From positions 15,036,814 to 15,100,813 of the forward strand of contig NC_080548.1 in the NCBI RefSeq assembly GCF_028640845.1: 64,000 bases of DNA, read 5' to 3'. The DNA is from Ahaetulla prasina. Its lineage: Eukaryota > Chordata > Lepidosauria > Squamata > Colubridae. A program made the position numbers and the translations under genes. Positions 48,301 through 56,340 of this stretch are shown here, one piece after another. Every line of letters starts with the position of its first letter. The stretch's first letter is position 1. The notes beneath the pieces were generated by a model. The model made no database searches. It saw only the letters and a program-made list of their open reading frames with translations, and had not been told where the DNA came from.

Positions 48301-51300
48301 AGTCGTAAGTGGGAGGAGATGGGTGATGGGAACGATGAGAATACTGTGGAACAAGAGAGATCTTTTCATGCCGCCTTTGCTTAGTTGCCATTTTCTGCTG
48401 CTGTTGTTTTTTCCCCCCCACCCAGGCCCTTTTCAATCTCCTGATTCCTGATCATGCCGCGGATGCCTTCTCTCCCCCACGCCTCTCTGACCCCGGGTTC
48501 TTGGACCAGTTGCTGGAATGGCTCCTGGGAGGCCTCTCCCGTTGGGATGCAGAGCACTTCTTGTTCATAGCCGAGCATGGTTACGTATACGAGCACAACT
48601 GCGCCTTCTTCCCCCTTTTCCCCCTGACCCTAAAAGCAGTCGCAGACATCATCTTCCGGCCGTTCCGAGGTTTTCTCTGTTTCCGGAGCTGCCTGCTTCT
48701 GTCTGCAGCTCTCCTCAATGCTCTTTTTTCTGTTTTAGCCTCTTGGACTCTGTACGAGCTCAGCTGTGCAGTCCTCCAGTGCCGGAGGAGGGCTTTCCTG
48801 TCGGCCATTCTCTTCTGCCTCACTCCAGCTAATGTCTTCATGGCAGCTGCTTACTCCGAAAGCATGTTTGCCTTCCTGGTGTTTGCTGCCTTGTGGAGGC
48901 TAGAGAAAGGGCGTCGGTGGGTTAGCCTCCTCCTCTTTTCGTTAGCCACCGGGGTACGTTCCAATGGGCTAATCAATGCAGGATTTCTCATTTACTCCCA
49001 GACAAAACTCTTTGCTTTCGGGTTTCAAGCAAGCGGAAATGCGTTGCGGAAGAAAGGCACGTTTCTAAAACTGGTGGCTGCTTTGGGGCTGATGTCTGCC
49101 TCTGTGGCTCTACCTTTTGCTTTGTTTCAGTACTACGCCTACCTTAAGTTCTGCCATCCCAGTATTGGCCTGGGATACCCTATTCCAAAGCCGCTGTTGC
49201 AGTTGGCCGAATCCAAGGGCTATCGTCTGGCAGCTGCAGAGGGTGGGATGCCCCCATGGTGCTCCTGGAACCTACCTGTGCTCTACACCTACATACAAGA
49301 TACCTACTGGAATGTCGGCTTCCTCCGATACTTTGAACTCAAACAGATCCCAAACTTTCTGCTAGCTTCTCCCGTTATTGTGTTGGGCTCTTGGGCAATC
49401 TGGTGGTATGTCACTGCCAACCCCTGGCACTGCCTGACACTTGGTCTGGTGAGAAGGAAGAGCGCAGGCACACAAGACCAGGACTCATACAAGCCAGCAG
49501 GAGGTTTTGGTTCTCCTGATTTATTGGTCTACGTGGTTCATGCAGCAGCTCTGTTGGTGTTTGGGACCTTTTTCATGCATGTCCAGGTGAGTCTTGTTAA
49601 ATATTGGAACACTGATCAAGTAATGGGCAATGGTATAACTCCTGAGCAGATATATTTATTCCTACTGTGATGTTGAAATTGGATGCTCCATGGCACCTTT
49701 TTTTTTGTTTTTAGCAGAATATCAGGGGACTATAGCCCTGACCAGCTGTAGATTACATTATATAATTATTTCATACACATATTAAGGTTTTTGTGTATAT
49801 GTGTGAAAGCAAAAATATCTAGAGTAGGAGGATTTCTGGTAGTATCCTGAAATATAGGACATTTAGAGCATCTCCTAGATGGGAACGTGTAGGATAAGGA
49901 GGAAAATGACAAGATTCACTGCATGACAGCTCCTCAACCACTTTTGATCTTCAGTATGCAGCCACAGTTCCTGCTTTCATTCAGGCAGGACCAGTGACTT
50001 TTGCATGATGCAGATCACAGTGTTGGAATGATGGAGGGGCAAGTCCCTAGAACCATGATGGCGAACCTATGGCACGCGTGCCAGAGGTGGCACACGCTGT
50101 CCCTAGTTGCTCTTTTGGTTTCCGGCGTGCACATGCGCACCGGCCAGCTGGTTTTTGTGGGTGCCAGAGCACCAGAAAATGGCTTGAAAACGGCCTGAAA
50201 AACGGCCGAAAAACATACATGTGCACACTGATCTTCGGGTTACGGTGCTCCAGCGCACACACATGCGCATACTTTCTGGTTTTGGCACTTGCTGCCAAAA
50301 AGATTCGCCATCACTGCCCTAGAAGTAGCCATATTAATCAGTTTTGACACAAATCAAGAGAATCAAGGCATGTTAAATAGTCTGTGATAGCTTAAATGTT
50401 TGGATTTGTGCAGCTGAGGAAACTGATTAGTTCACTAAAGCTTTTCCCATAATAAATGCATTCATCTGTAAGTGTGCTACCTCGCTACTAGTTCATACAT
50501 ACAGCGGTGTATTGTAGAACACATCCATTGCAGTGTGCAGTTGTAAATCAATTTGGAAAGTGTTATCTGAAAGCAACAAGCTGGATTGTAGCTGTCCTGG
50601 GACTTGATACACCCAATTTTTAAAGTAAATTATAGATAATATCGGACTTGTCTGTTTTGGTTTTAACAATTAGATTATTTCTTAATCATCAGATACCACT
50701 TGGTTTTAACAATTAGGTTATTTCTTAATCATCAGATACTACTCTACATACTGGTGTTTTGGGATAAAATCATCATCGTATTTAATTTGGGAGTTTATGT
50801 TTCTGCTAAAGCCATCACATTATCTGTGTGCTTCTCCACGTTACTTGTATGCTTCTACTTAGTTACTTTCTTCCACGTGCATGTTGTATTATGTTCAGAA
50901 TAACTGAACAATGCAAGTATTTACTCCATTTTATATGTTTATTGTTGTTTAAATAATTAGCATTGGTAGACATCAAAAGCGAGCAATCTTTTTAGGCTAA
51001 AAGTCACAGCCCTGAAATGACATGTCAAGTTAAGATTCTGAAAAGGAGTCAACTCCTGTGGTCTCCTTAGCCATCTTCATCACATAATTCTGGATAATGT
51101 TCTCAATGGCACGTGGTCAAATATGTTTAGGAGTCCAAAGTTCAGCCCATTAGACCAAGGGTCTGCAACCCTGGCAACTTTAAGACTTGTGGACTTCAAC
51201 TCCCAGAGTTGAAAACTGGCTGAGGAACCTTGGGAGTTGAAGTCCACAAGTCTTAAAGTTGCCAAGGTTGGAGACCCCTGCATTAGACCATAATCGTTTT

Positions 51301-52015
51301 CAGCTACTCTAATAAGAATGGTTCGTGTTACTTTTTTAAGCCATTCAAATAATTTTATATGCATATCTCAGTCATTCTTATCCTCAGTTTCTGAAGTTAG
51401 GCTAATATTGGAGATTGGGAAGCTGACCTGGAGAATAAATCAAACCCACCCGACTGAAACAGTTCTAGGTATAGTACTGTGAGTAGGGTTAGAAACTGGC
51501 TGACGTTGACAAGGCAAGTAATTGATCAACACAAAAAAATTGTTAAATATAATAGAAATCTTATTACAGGAAAACCTGCTAACAAAGTTGCCTTTGCATT
51601 TTTTATGAAACATTTGGTAGCTGGAATGAAGGTCTGTTTCACAGAATTGTTTTGAAACGTCTTGATCACGTAGATATGGATGTAAATCTCTTCCTTTATC
51701 TTCCTTTAATAGGTACTTACCAGATTTCTGGGCTCTTCTTCTCCAGTCCTTTATTGGTTCTGTGCTCATCTGCTCTATGACAAGGAGCCTTTGCTACAGG
51801 ATGGAAGGTCCCCATCCCAGCACAGAGAATCCCTTGCTGAGAAACCCTCGGTGGCTAATTTCTTTTCTACCTGCAGTGGACATGAAAACCCCGTATTGAT
51901 GCTTCTGAGCAAATGGAAGCAGAACAGGATTCTCACAAAATGTATTTTGGGATATGTACTTTCGTACTGGCTGCTGGGGTTGGTCCTTCACTGTAATTTC
52001 TTTCCTTGGACGTAA
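45240..52015 (+). CDS. PIGV: PIGV, GPI mannosyltransferase 2 (complete coding region, three exons)
   Basis: PIG-V adds the second mannose (alpha-1,6) to the growing GPI anchor on the lumenal side of the ER, using dolichol-phosphate mannose. Coding exons at 45240-45326, 48426-49586 and 51713-52015 join in phase 0 to give 516 residues; human has 493. The N-terminal [17 protein letters not shown] matches human EVLRFAVSCRILTLMLQ. The lumenal loop carries the conserved [14 protein letters not shown] motif typical of this GT-C family, followed by many hydrophobic segments. The C-terminus is the conserved [12 protein letters not shown]. The AUG at 45240 (A at -3, C at +4) is the only in-frame AUG before the conserved part of its exon; it lies inside an upstream ORF. 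The first coding intron is GC-AG. No defects were seen. Confidence 0.95.
45442..45873. mobile_element. hAT-type MITE, probably with a second MITE nested inside
   Basis: The outer element starts ctgaggtccccaacccatgg and ends aaggttagagaccac, with flanks ctttagat and ctttagac. From about 45621 (ccaggggtgaaattcactta) a CAGGGGTGAAATTCAC-type end begins inside it, matching the 42956-43358 family. Its right end was not resolved. Confidence 0.65.
46018..46385. mobile_element. Mariner-type MITE (GTAGTCCTCGACTTA type)
   Basis: Ends gagagtcctcgatttatgac and aagtgaggactacctg, flanked by TA. Inner blocks gtcataaggc and gtcactaagcaac type. Same family at 46985-47585, 52600-52967, 57121-57484 and a partial copy at 55053-55215. 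Confidence 0.8.
46985..47585. mobile_element. Mariner-type MITE with a SINE inserted in it
   Basis: Left part aggtagtccttgacttacga (46986 on) and right part ggttgaagttgaggactacctg, the same termini as 57121-57484. It is interrupted by the SINE at about 47097-47346, so the MITE is the older insertion. Confidence 0.8.
47097..47346 (+). mobile_element. tRNA-derived SINE with (GAT)n tail
   Basis: Head tggtgcggtggcctagaagt, B-box-like gtaagttcgatcctaggtag, body tccacattggcgacaggaag and ggcatctggccattaaaaca, tail agatgatgatgatgatgat. A different SINE family from 18815 and 35253. Confidence 0.8.
48069..48177. repeat. (AATAG)n pentamer microsatellite
   Basis: About 22 units: first aatagg variants, then pure gaata units. 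It is directly followed by a CR1-type fragment (48180-48345), so it is read as the expanded ATTCT tail of a minus-oriented LINE, a pattern known from snake genomes. Confidence 0.95.
48178..48345 (-). mobile_element. CR1-type (Snake1/L3-like) LINE 3' region
   Basis: Shares tagtcatagggtaaaataag and ttacagtcatacagtcgtaa with 39288-39620. Runs to about 80 bp before the PIGV exon 2 acceptor. Confidence 0.75.
48426..49586 (+). CDS. PIGV: PIGV large coding exon 2
   Basis: 1161 bp, acceptor ccacccag, donor gtgagtc, phase 0 on both sides, 387 residues. It opens [20 protein letters not shown] and contains [49 protein letters not shown] and [20 protein letters not shown], and ends FMHVQ. An AATAG array and a CR1-type fragment end about 80 bp upstream. 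Confidence 0.97.
50053..50316. mobile_element. hAT-type MITE, GTGATGGCGAACC termini, perfect target duplication
   Basis: Ends ccatgatggcgaacctatgg and agattcgccatcactg, perfect 8-bp duplication ccctagaa at 50045-50052 and 50317-50324. Intact relative of 4461-4875. The interior has the short palindrome ggcacgcgtgcc. Confidence 0.95.
51156..51280. mobile_element. Palindromic hAT-type MITE with perfect target duplication
   Basis: 125 bp hairpin from caagggtctgcaacc to ggttggagacccctg, perfect 8-bp duplication cattagac at 51148-51155 and 51281-51288. Confidence 0.95.
51713..52015 (+). CDS. PIGV: PIGV terminal coding exon 3
   Basis: 303 bp including TAA at 52013-52015, acceptor cctttaatag. It encodes [20 protein letters not shown], a variable loop (about 51800-51900), and [19 protein letters not shown] then FPWT. 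The last hydrophobic stretch is the final membrane segment. Confidence 0.96.
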   Translation, partial: VLTRFLGSSSPVLYWFCAHLLYDKEPLLQDGRSPSQHRESLAEKPSVANFFSTCSGHENPVLMLLSKWKQNRILTKCILGYVLSYWLLGLVLHCNFFPWT

Positions 52016-52340
52016 CCATTTTGAATCTATATAAATATACTGGCTGTACAGGCCGAAAATCTTTCAGAGATCCTACCGTCTGTAAACTTGCAAACAATTG
52101 AAGGTGCAGAATTGATTTATCTGAAAGTGGCAGTAAACTTAACCAGTGAGAATAGCAAAAAATATAATACCGGGTGGAATACTCACGTGTAACGTTGCAG
52201 TCAAAAAATATCCTTCCTCAAAATAATCTATTTCATTCAACAACAACAAAACCTTCCCCCTGCTTTTCTACATTCTACATTCTCTCCCAAGAGCCATTCT
52301 GCAACCTTCTACCAAGGGCTAAAACCCTAATCCTCTAAAA

Positions 52341-52444
52341 CAGGGGTCCCCAGCCTTGGCAACTTTAAGCCTGGTGGACTCCAACTCCCAGAATTGGGAG
52401 TTGAAGTCCTCCAGGCTTAAAGTTGCCAAGGTAGGAGACCCCTG
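52341..52444. mobile_element. Palindromic hAT-type MITE with perfect target duplication
   Basis: 104 bp hairpin from caggggtccccagccttggc to gtaggagacccctg, with the centre almost without spacer. Perfect 8-bp duplication ctctaaaa at 52333-52340 and 52445-52452. Confidence 0.95.
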
Positions 52445-52599
52445 CTCTAAAAAGTGTACTTTTGCAAAATGTGAGTTTTCCACAAGTCGCTTTCCAATCT
52501 CCCTTTTCGGTGATGATAGGTCTGTCATTTGATACGTAGCAACAATCTGAACTGGTGTCTTGACACTGGATCAGAAATTGGCTTTGTTCTCTCTGGAGG

Positions 52600-52967
52600 C
52601 AGGTAATCCTCAATTTACAATCACAATTGGTACCAGAATTTTGGTTGCTAAGCAAGGCAGTTGTTAAATGAGCCATGCCCAATTTTATGATTTTTTTTTT
52701 TTTTGGCCTTGGTTGGTAAATCATTTTAACAGTTGTTAAGCAAATCCAACTTCCCACATTGAGTATGTTTTGTAGGGAGCCCAGCTCTGAAGGGAAGGTC
52801 ACAGAAGACAAAACAGGTGACCTCAGGATGCTGCAATTGTCATAAATACATGCTAGTTGCCAAGTGCCCCTGATTTTGATCACGTGACCCTGAGGATGCT
52901 GCAATAATTATAAGTGTAAGGACTGGTTGTAATTTTACTTTTAAACAGTTGTAAGTTGAATGTCCGT
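52600..52967. mobile_element. Mariner-type MITE (GTAGTCCTCGACTTA type), decayed
   Basis: caggtaatcctcaatttaca at the left, gatcacgtgaccctgaggat inside, ttgtaagttgaatgtccgta at the right. Confidence 0.7.
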
Positions 52968-53574
52968 ATCATTATTTTAACCTTTATCTAATGGGTTTTT
53001 TTTCTTTTTGGGTCTAGTTCCATTGGTTCTTAGAAATCAATTTAGGTCCACTGAGATTTGTAGACTCTTCTTGCCTTAGCTAACAAACTTTCAGGCATAA
53101 ATTTTCAGATCAACTTCAGTCTGGTTCCCAGCCTTGCAGCACTGATTTCTGTTTTTTGCAATTTGGTATGTTCCAACCTTCTTACCTTCTGTCACAGTTC
53201 TAAATTTCATCATTTTACTCTTGAGTGCCCTGGGGATGTTGATAAGCTGTGCTTTTGACCAGAATAGATTGATGGGAAAGCCACTTTTAAAAAAAATAAA
53301 AAATAGAGCAGGCATAATCTGCATATGTTAATGCACGCTGCAGTTAAAATCAGTATTGAGCTCAGTGTGCTGTAAAAGAGGTTGCATTTGAAAGCTATTT
53401 ATACATCTGAGCCAGCCTGAAATGGAAGCTAATGCTACTGTTGATCTTGTCAAGTGAGCACATGAAACTTGCAGGAGCCTGAGGACGGCTTCAGAACCAC
53501 CTCTTAAGGAATGCACACTAACTTTACATTTGTAAAGAACTTTGAGACTGTCTCCTATCTGAGACTGCCTGCTC

Positions 53575-53940
53575 ACTAAGTGGCTTGGTGGGCGTGGCAG
53601 GGGAAGGATATTGCAAAATCTCCATTCCCATCTCACTCCAGGGGAAGGATACTGCAAAATCTCCATTCCCACCTCACTCCAGGGGAAGGATACTGCAAAA
53701 TCTCCATTCCCACCCCACTCCAGGGGAAGGACACTGTAAAATCTCCATTCCCACTTCACTCCAGGGGAAGGATACTGCAAAATCTCCATTCCCTCCCCAC
53801 TCCTGGGGGAAGGATATTGCAAAATCTCCATTCCCACCCCACTCGGGGGCCAGCCAGAGGTGGTATTTGCTCATTCTCTGAACTGCTCAAAATTTCCACT
53901 ACTGGTTCTTCAGAACCTGCTGGATTTCATCCCTGATGTA
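53575..53940. mobile_element. hAT-type MITE (CAGAGGTGGG family) expanded by a minisatellite
   Basis: Left part tggcttggtgggcgtggcag, right part ttctctgaactgctcaaaat then ttccactactggttcttcag, the same order as 41944-42249. The central block has grown into a six-unit 41-bp array (separate entry). The true ends are decayed. Confidence 0.8.
53599..53845. repeat. 41-bp minisatellite, 6 units
   Basis: The unit begins aggggaaggatactgcaaaa and ends with cattcccacctcactcc. Units start at 53599, 53640, 53681, 53722, 53763 and 53805 and differ at few sites. 41 is not a multiple of 3, so the open frames across it on both strands are artefacts of a stop-free unit. Confidence 0.95.
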
Positions 53941-54047
53941 CCTTTGCTATGGAAAGTGATTGACTTCACTTCTTTCAGCAATTTTTCCCACTATTTTGTG
54001 AAGAAGTGACAGTGTCTTCTTGCCAGCAAGTATTTGATCCACTAAGC

Positions 54048-54497
54048 CAGGGGTGTCAAACTCAAGGCCCGCAGGCTGGATCCAGCCCACAGCTCTCTCT
54101 GCTGGCTGGAGAATTCTGGGAGTTGAAGTCCACAAGTTTTAAAGCTGCCAAGTTTGAAGACTTCTGACTTAGAATGCCCAGCTAGTTCTGACCTGTAGGG
54201 CCACCCTGGAAACAGTGAAGGACTGACCCGCGGTGCCTCTGCCAGCAAAAATGGAGCTTGGGGGCTGCGCGTGGCCCCCCAGGGCTCTGTTTTTGGCTGT
54301 GCCGGCTTCCTGCAGCCCTCTACCAATGAAAACAGTTCTGGGAGGGGTGCCCGTTTTCGCTGACAGAGCGCTGAAGGAGGCCATCCCAGCTGAAAATGGA
54401 GTGACATTGAGCTGGACACATCCACCTGGAAACGCCCCCACTCCCGGAGGTCAAACAAAACCCTGATGCGGCCCTCAAATTGAGTTTGACACCCCTG
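54048..54497. mobile_element. hAT-type MITE, CAGGGGTGTCAAACTC termini
   Basis: Ends caggggtgtcaaactcaagg and ttgagtttgacacccctg; flanks cactaagc and cactagac (6 of 8). A fragment of the palindromic MITE family (about 54100-54170, gaattctgggagttgaagtc) lies inside it. Confidence 0.88.
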
Positions 54498-55052
54498 CAC
54501 TAGACTAAATGTTTTATGAACAGTATGGTAGAATCAAATAGTGAAATACTGTTTATTATGTTTGGTGATTATCATTTCTTTATTACTTTTATTGCTTTAA
54601 TGTTTAACCAAAACAGTCTTGAATATTCTTAAACAGAAAGATGGGGTAAGTTAGTATTTCAGCGTACATGAAAAGTAACCACAATTTGACTTTGTATATC
54701 CCTGCAAGTTGCTGTTCTTATATATCAGCAACATCATATAAAATACATAAAAACAGCATATCTCGTTACAACTTTCGTCAAAGATAAAAATGACAATAGA
54801 ATTGGAAGAGTACACTTAAATTCAATCCCTGCTCATTATAGAATTTAAAATTAAAACAATCCTGACAGATTGTTGTCTAGCCTCTCCTTTTTTTCTCTTT
54901 AAAGTGCAAAGTGATAATTTTAACAAACACAAAACTTGTTTTCAATACTGCCTTATACAATAATGTGACAACTCCAAATATTGGAAATCGTTGGAGTAGT
55001 GTTTAAACAATAACAAAGGAGAACTTATACAGCACATGAACAGAACATATCT

Positions 55053-55215
55053 AAAAGTTTGATCATGTGACCTTGGGGACGCTGCAATGGTTGCAAGTGT
55101 GAAACACAGTCAAATGTCATTTTTTCAATGCCATTGTAACAGTCGAATAGTCACTAAAGAAACGGTTGTAAGCTGAATGCAACTGTAAGCTGCTTGGTTG
55201 TAAGCTATACAACGT
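55053..55215. mobile_element. Partial mariner-type MITE
   Basis: gatcatgtgaccttggggac, gctgcaatggttgcaagtgt and ggttgtaagctgaatgcaac match the right half of 57121-57484. Confidence 0.65.
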
Positions 55216-55229
55216 ACAGTGGTCTATGA

Positions 55230-55365
55230 CAGGGCTCTCCAACCTTGACAACTTTAAGCCAGGCGGACTTCAACTCCCAGAATTCCCCAGCCAGCTCTGC
55301 TGGCTTTTGGTATTCTGGGAGTTGAAGTCCGCCAGGCTTAAAGTTGTCAAGGTTGGAGAGCCCAG
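55230..55365. mobile_element. Palindromic hAT-type MITE with perfect target duplication
   Basis: 136 bp hairpin from cagggctctccaaccttgac to gtcaaggttggagagcccag, perfect 8-bp duplication gtctatga at 55222-55229 and 55366-55373. It lies about 200 bp upstream of the ZDHHC18 CpG island. Confidence 0.95.
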
Positions 55366-55559
55366 GTCTATGAAACAAAGCAGTGAAATAATATGCATTA
55401 GGTGTGGTGCCTCATCTTTTTTTAATCTGGAAGCAATTTAAGAATATGGGGGGGGGATCTCCCATCTTCATGAAAAGCAACAAATTCTGCAAATGGCCCC
55501 CCGTTCCCTCCCAAGCCAATTTTTACTCTTTTATTCTCTCTTTATTTTCTCAACCAAGA

Positions 55560-56340
55560 GCTTAGAAAGTCCGGAAGGCCGAGAGGGCCCCGTCGGTCCT
55601 CCCGGCAAACGAGTTCCGATTATATCTCGGCGGCGTCCGCGAGGTACCTCAACGCTGGAGTCGTGGGGTGGGGGAGAGAAAAAGAAGCAGCAGCAGCCGC
55701 CTGCCAGTCGCTCTGGCCGGAGCGCGCGTGCGCGTGCATTCTCTGTGGCGCGCATCTTTCTCTCCCCTCTTTGAGGGGAATTGGCGGGAGCGGCCCGGTG
55801 AGGGTCGCGGCCCTGCAGTGCGGGCTCCCGGCCGGCTTGAGGGGGCGCTGCGCCGGGAGGCCCGCGTTGGGAAGGCGGGTGTGGGGAGCGCGTGTGCCTG
55901 GCTGCTGGTCCTCCCTCCCTCCCTCTCTCTCTCTCGAGCGGGCGGGCGCCGGAGAGGCAAAGCGGCCCGGTTTCTCCCATCCCGGCGCACCGGCAGCGCC
56001 GCCCGCGGGGGGTCCGGACGCGGGGAGGCCAGCCGCCGCGGACGCCATCACCATCACCGCCATGAAAGACTGCGAGTATCGTCAGATCCCGCCGGGTACC
56101 CCGGCTGCCCCCACCGCTTCTGGACCCCCGAGCTCCGTGGCCACCAGCACCGCCCCCGCGACTCTGGCTTCGCGGCCCCGCCGCAAGTGGGAGGTTTTCC
56201 CCGGGCGCAACCGGTTCTATTGTGGCGGGCGCCTCATGCTAGCGCGGCACAGCAGCGTCTTTCTCCTCACGGTCGGCCTCATTGTGGTCACCAGCGGCCT
56301 CTTCTTCGCCTTCGAGTGAGTCGTGGGGGGGGGCGCGCGT
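55560..56340 (+). promoter_or_regulatory. ZDHHC18: CpG island / promoter and 5' UTR of ZDHHC18
   Basis: Abrupt change to GC- and CpG-dense sequence with many CGCG and GGCGGG-type motifs (for example cgcgcgtgcgcgtgc at 55721-55735, NRF1-like). No TATA box. The start codon follows at 56062. The exact transcription start cannot be read from sequence. Long open frames here, on both strands, are due to the high GC content. Confidence 0.85.
56062..56315 (+). CDS. ZDHHC18: ZDHHC18 exon 1 coding part
   Basis: 254 nt, start ATG after accgcc (C at -3 by the reading caccgccATGA), donor gtgagtc, ending in phase 2 within the Asp of FAFDCPF. It encodes the cytosolic N-terminus and membrane segment 1. Confidence 0.94.

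Larger units (their letters stand above)
45327..48425 (+). other. PIGV: PIGV intron with GC-AG splice sites
   Basis: 3.1 kb. It holds nested hAT-type MITEs (45442-45873), mariner-type MITEs (46018-46385 and 46985-47585, the latter with a SINE inside), a CA repeat (about 47785-47801) and the AATAG array plus CR1-type fragment (48069-48345). 46390-46980 and 47590-48060 have no recognisable element. Confidence 0.85.
49587..51712 (+). other. PIGV: PIGV second coding intron
   Basis: 2.1 kb. Contains MITEs at 50053-50316 and 51156-51280, and a tandem duplication of about 43 bp (tggttttaacaattag...) at about 50659-50744. The remainder is unassigned. Confidence 0.85.
52016..55560. other. PIGV 3' UTR and intergenic region to ZDHHC18
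   Basis: The PIGV 3' end is not resolved: no convincing poly(A) signal was seen close to the stop, and AATAAA at 53295-53300 in an A-run is a weak candidate. Repeats: MITEs at 52341-52444, 52600-52967, 53575-53940, 54048-54497, 55053-55215 and 55230-55365. 54500-55050 is AT-rich and unassigned. Confidence 0.75.

Noticed and set aside
48518..49492. Alternative frames of 62-104 codons inside PIGV exon 2
   Set aside because: The PIGV frame is continuous and conserved over the whole exon; the others are shadows.
53328..53936. Frames of 98-169 codons with repeated GKDTAKSPFP-type or GNGDFA-type motifs
   Set aside because: They are translations of the stop-free 41-bp minisatellite; each repeat unit shifts frame, and the frames occur on both strands.
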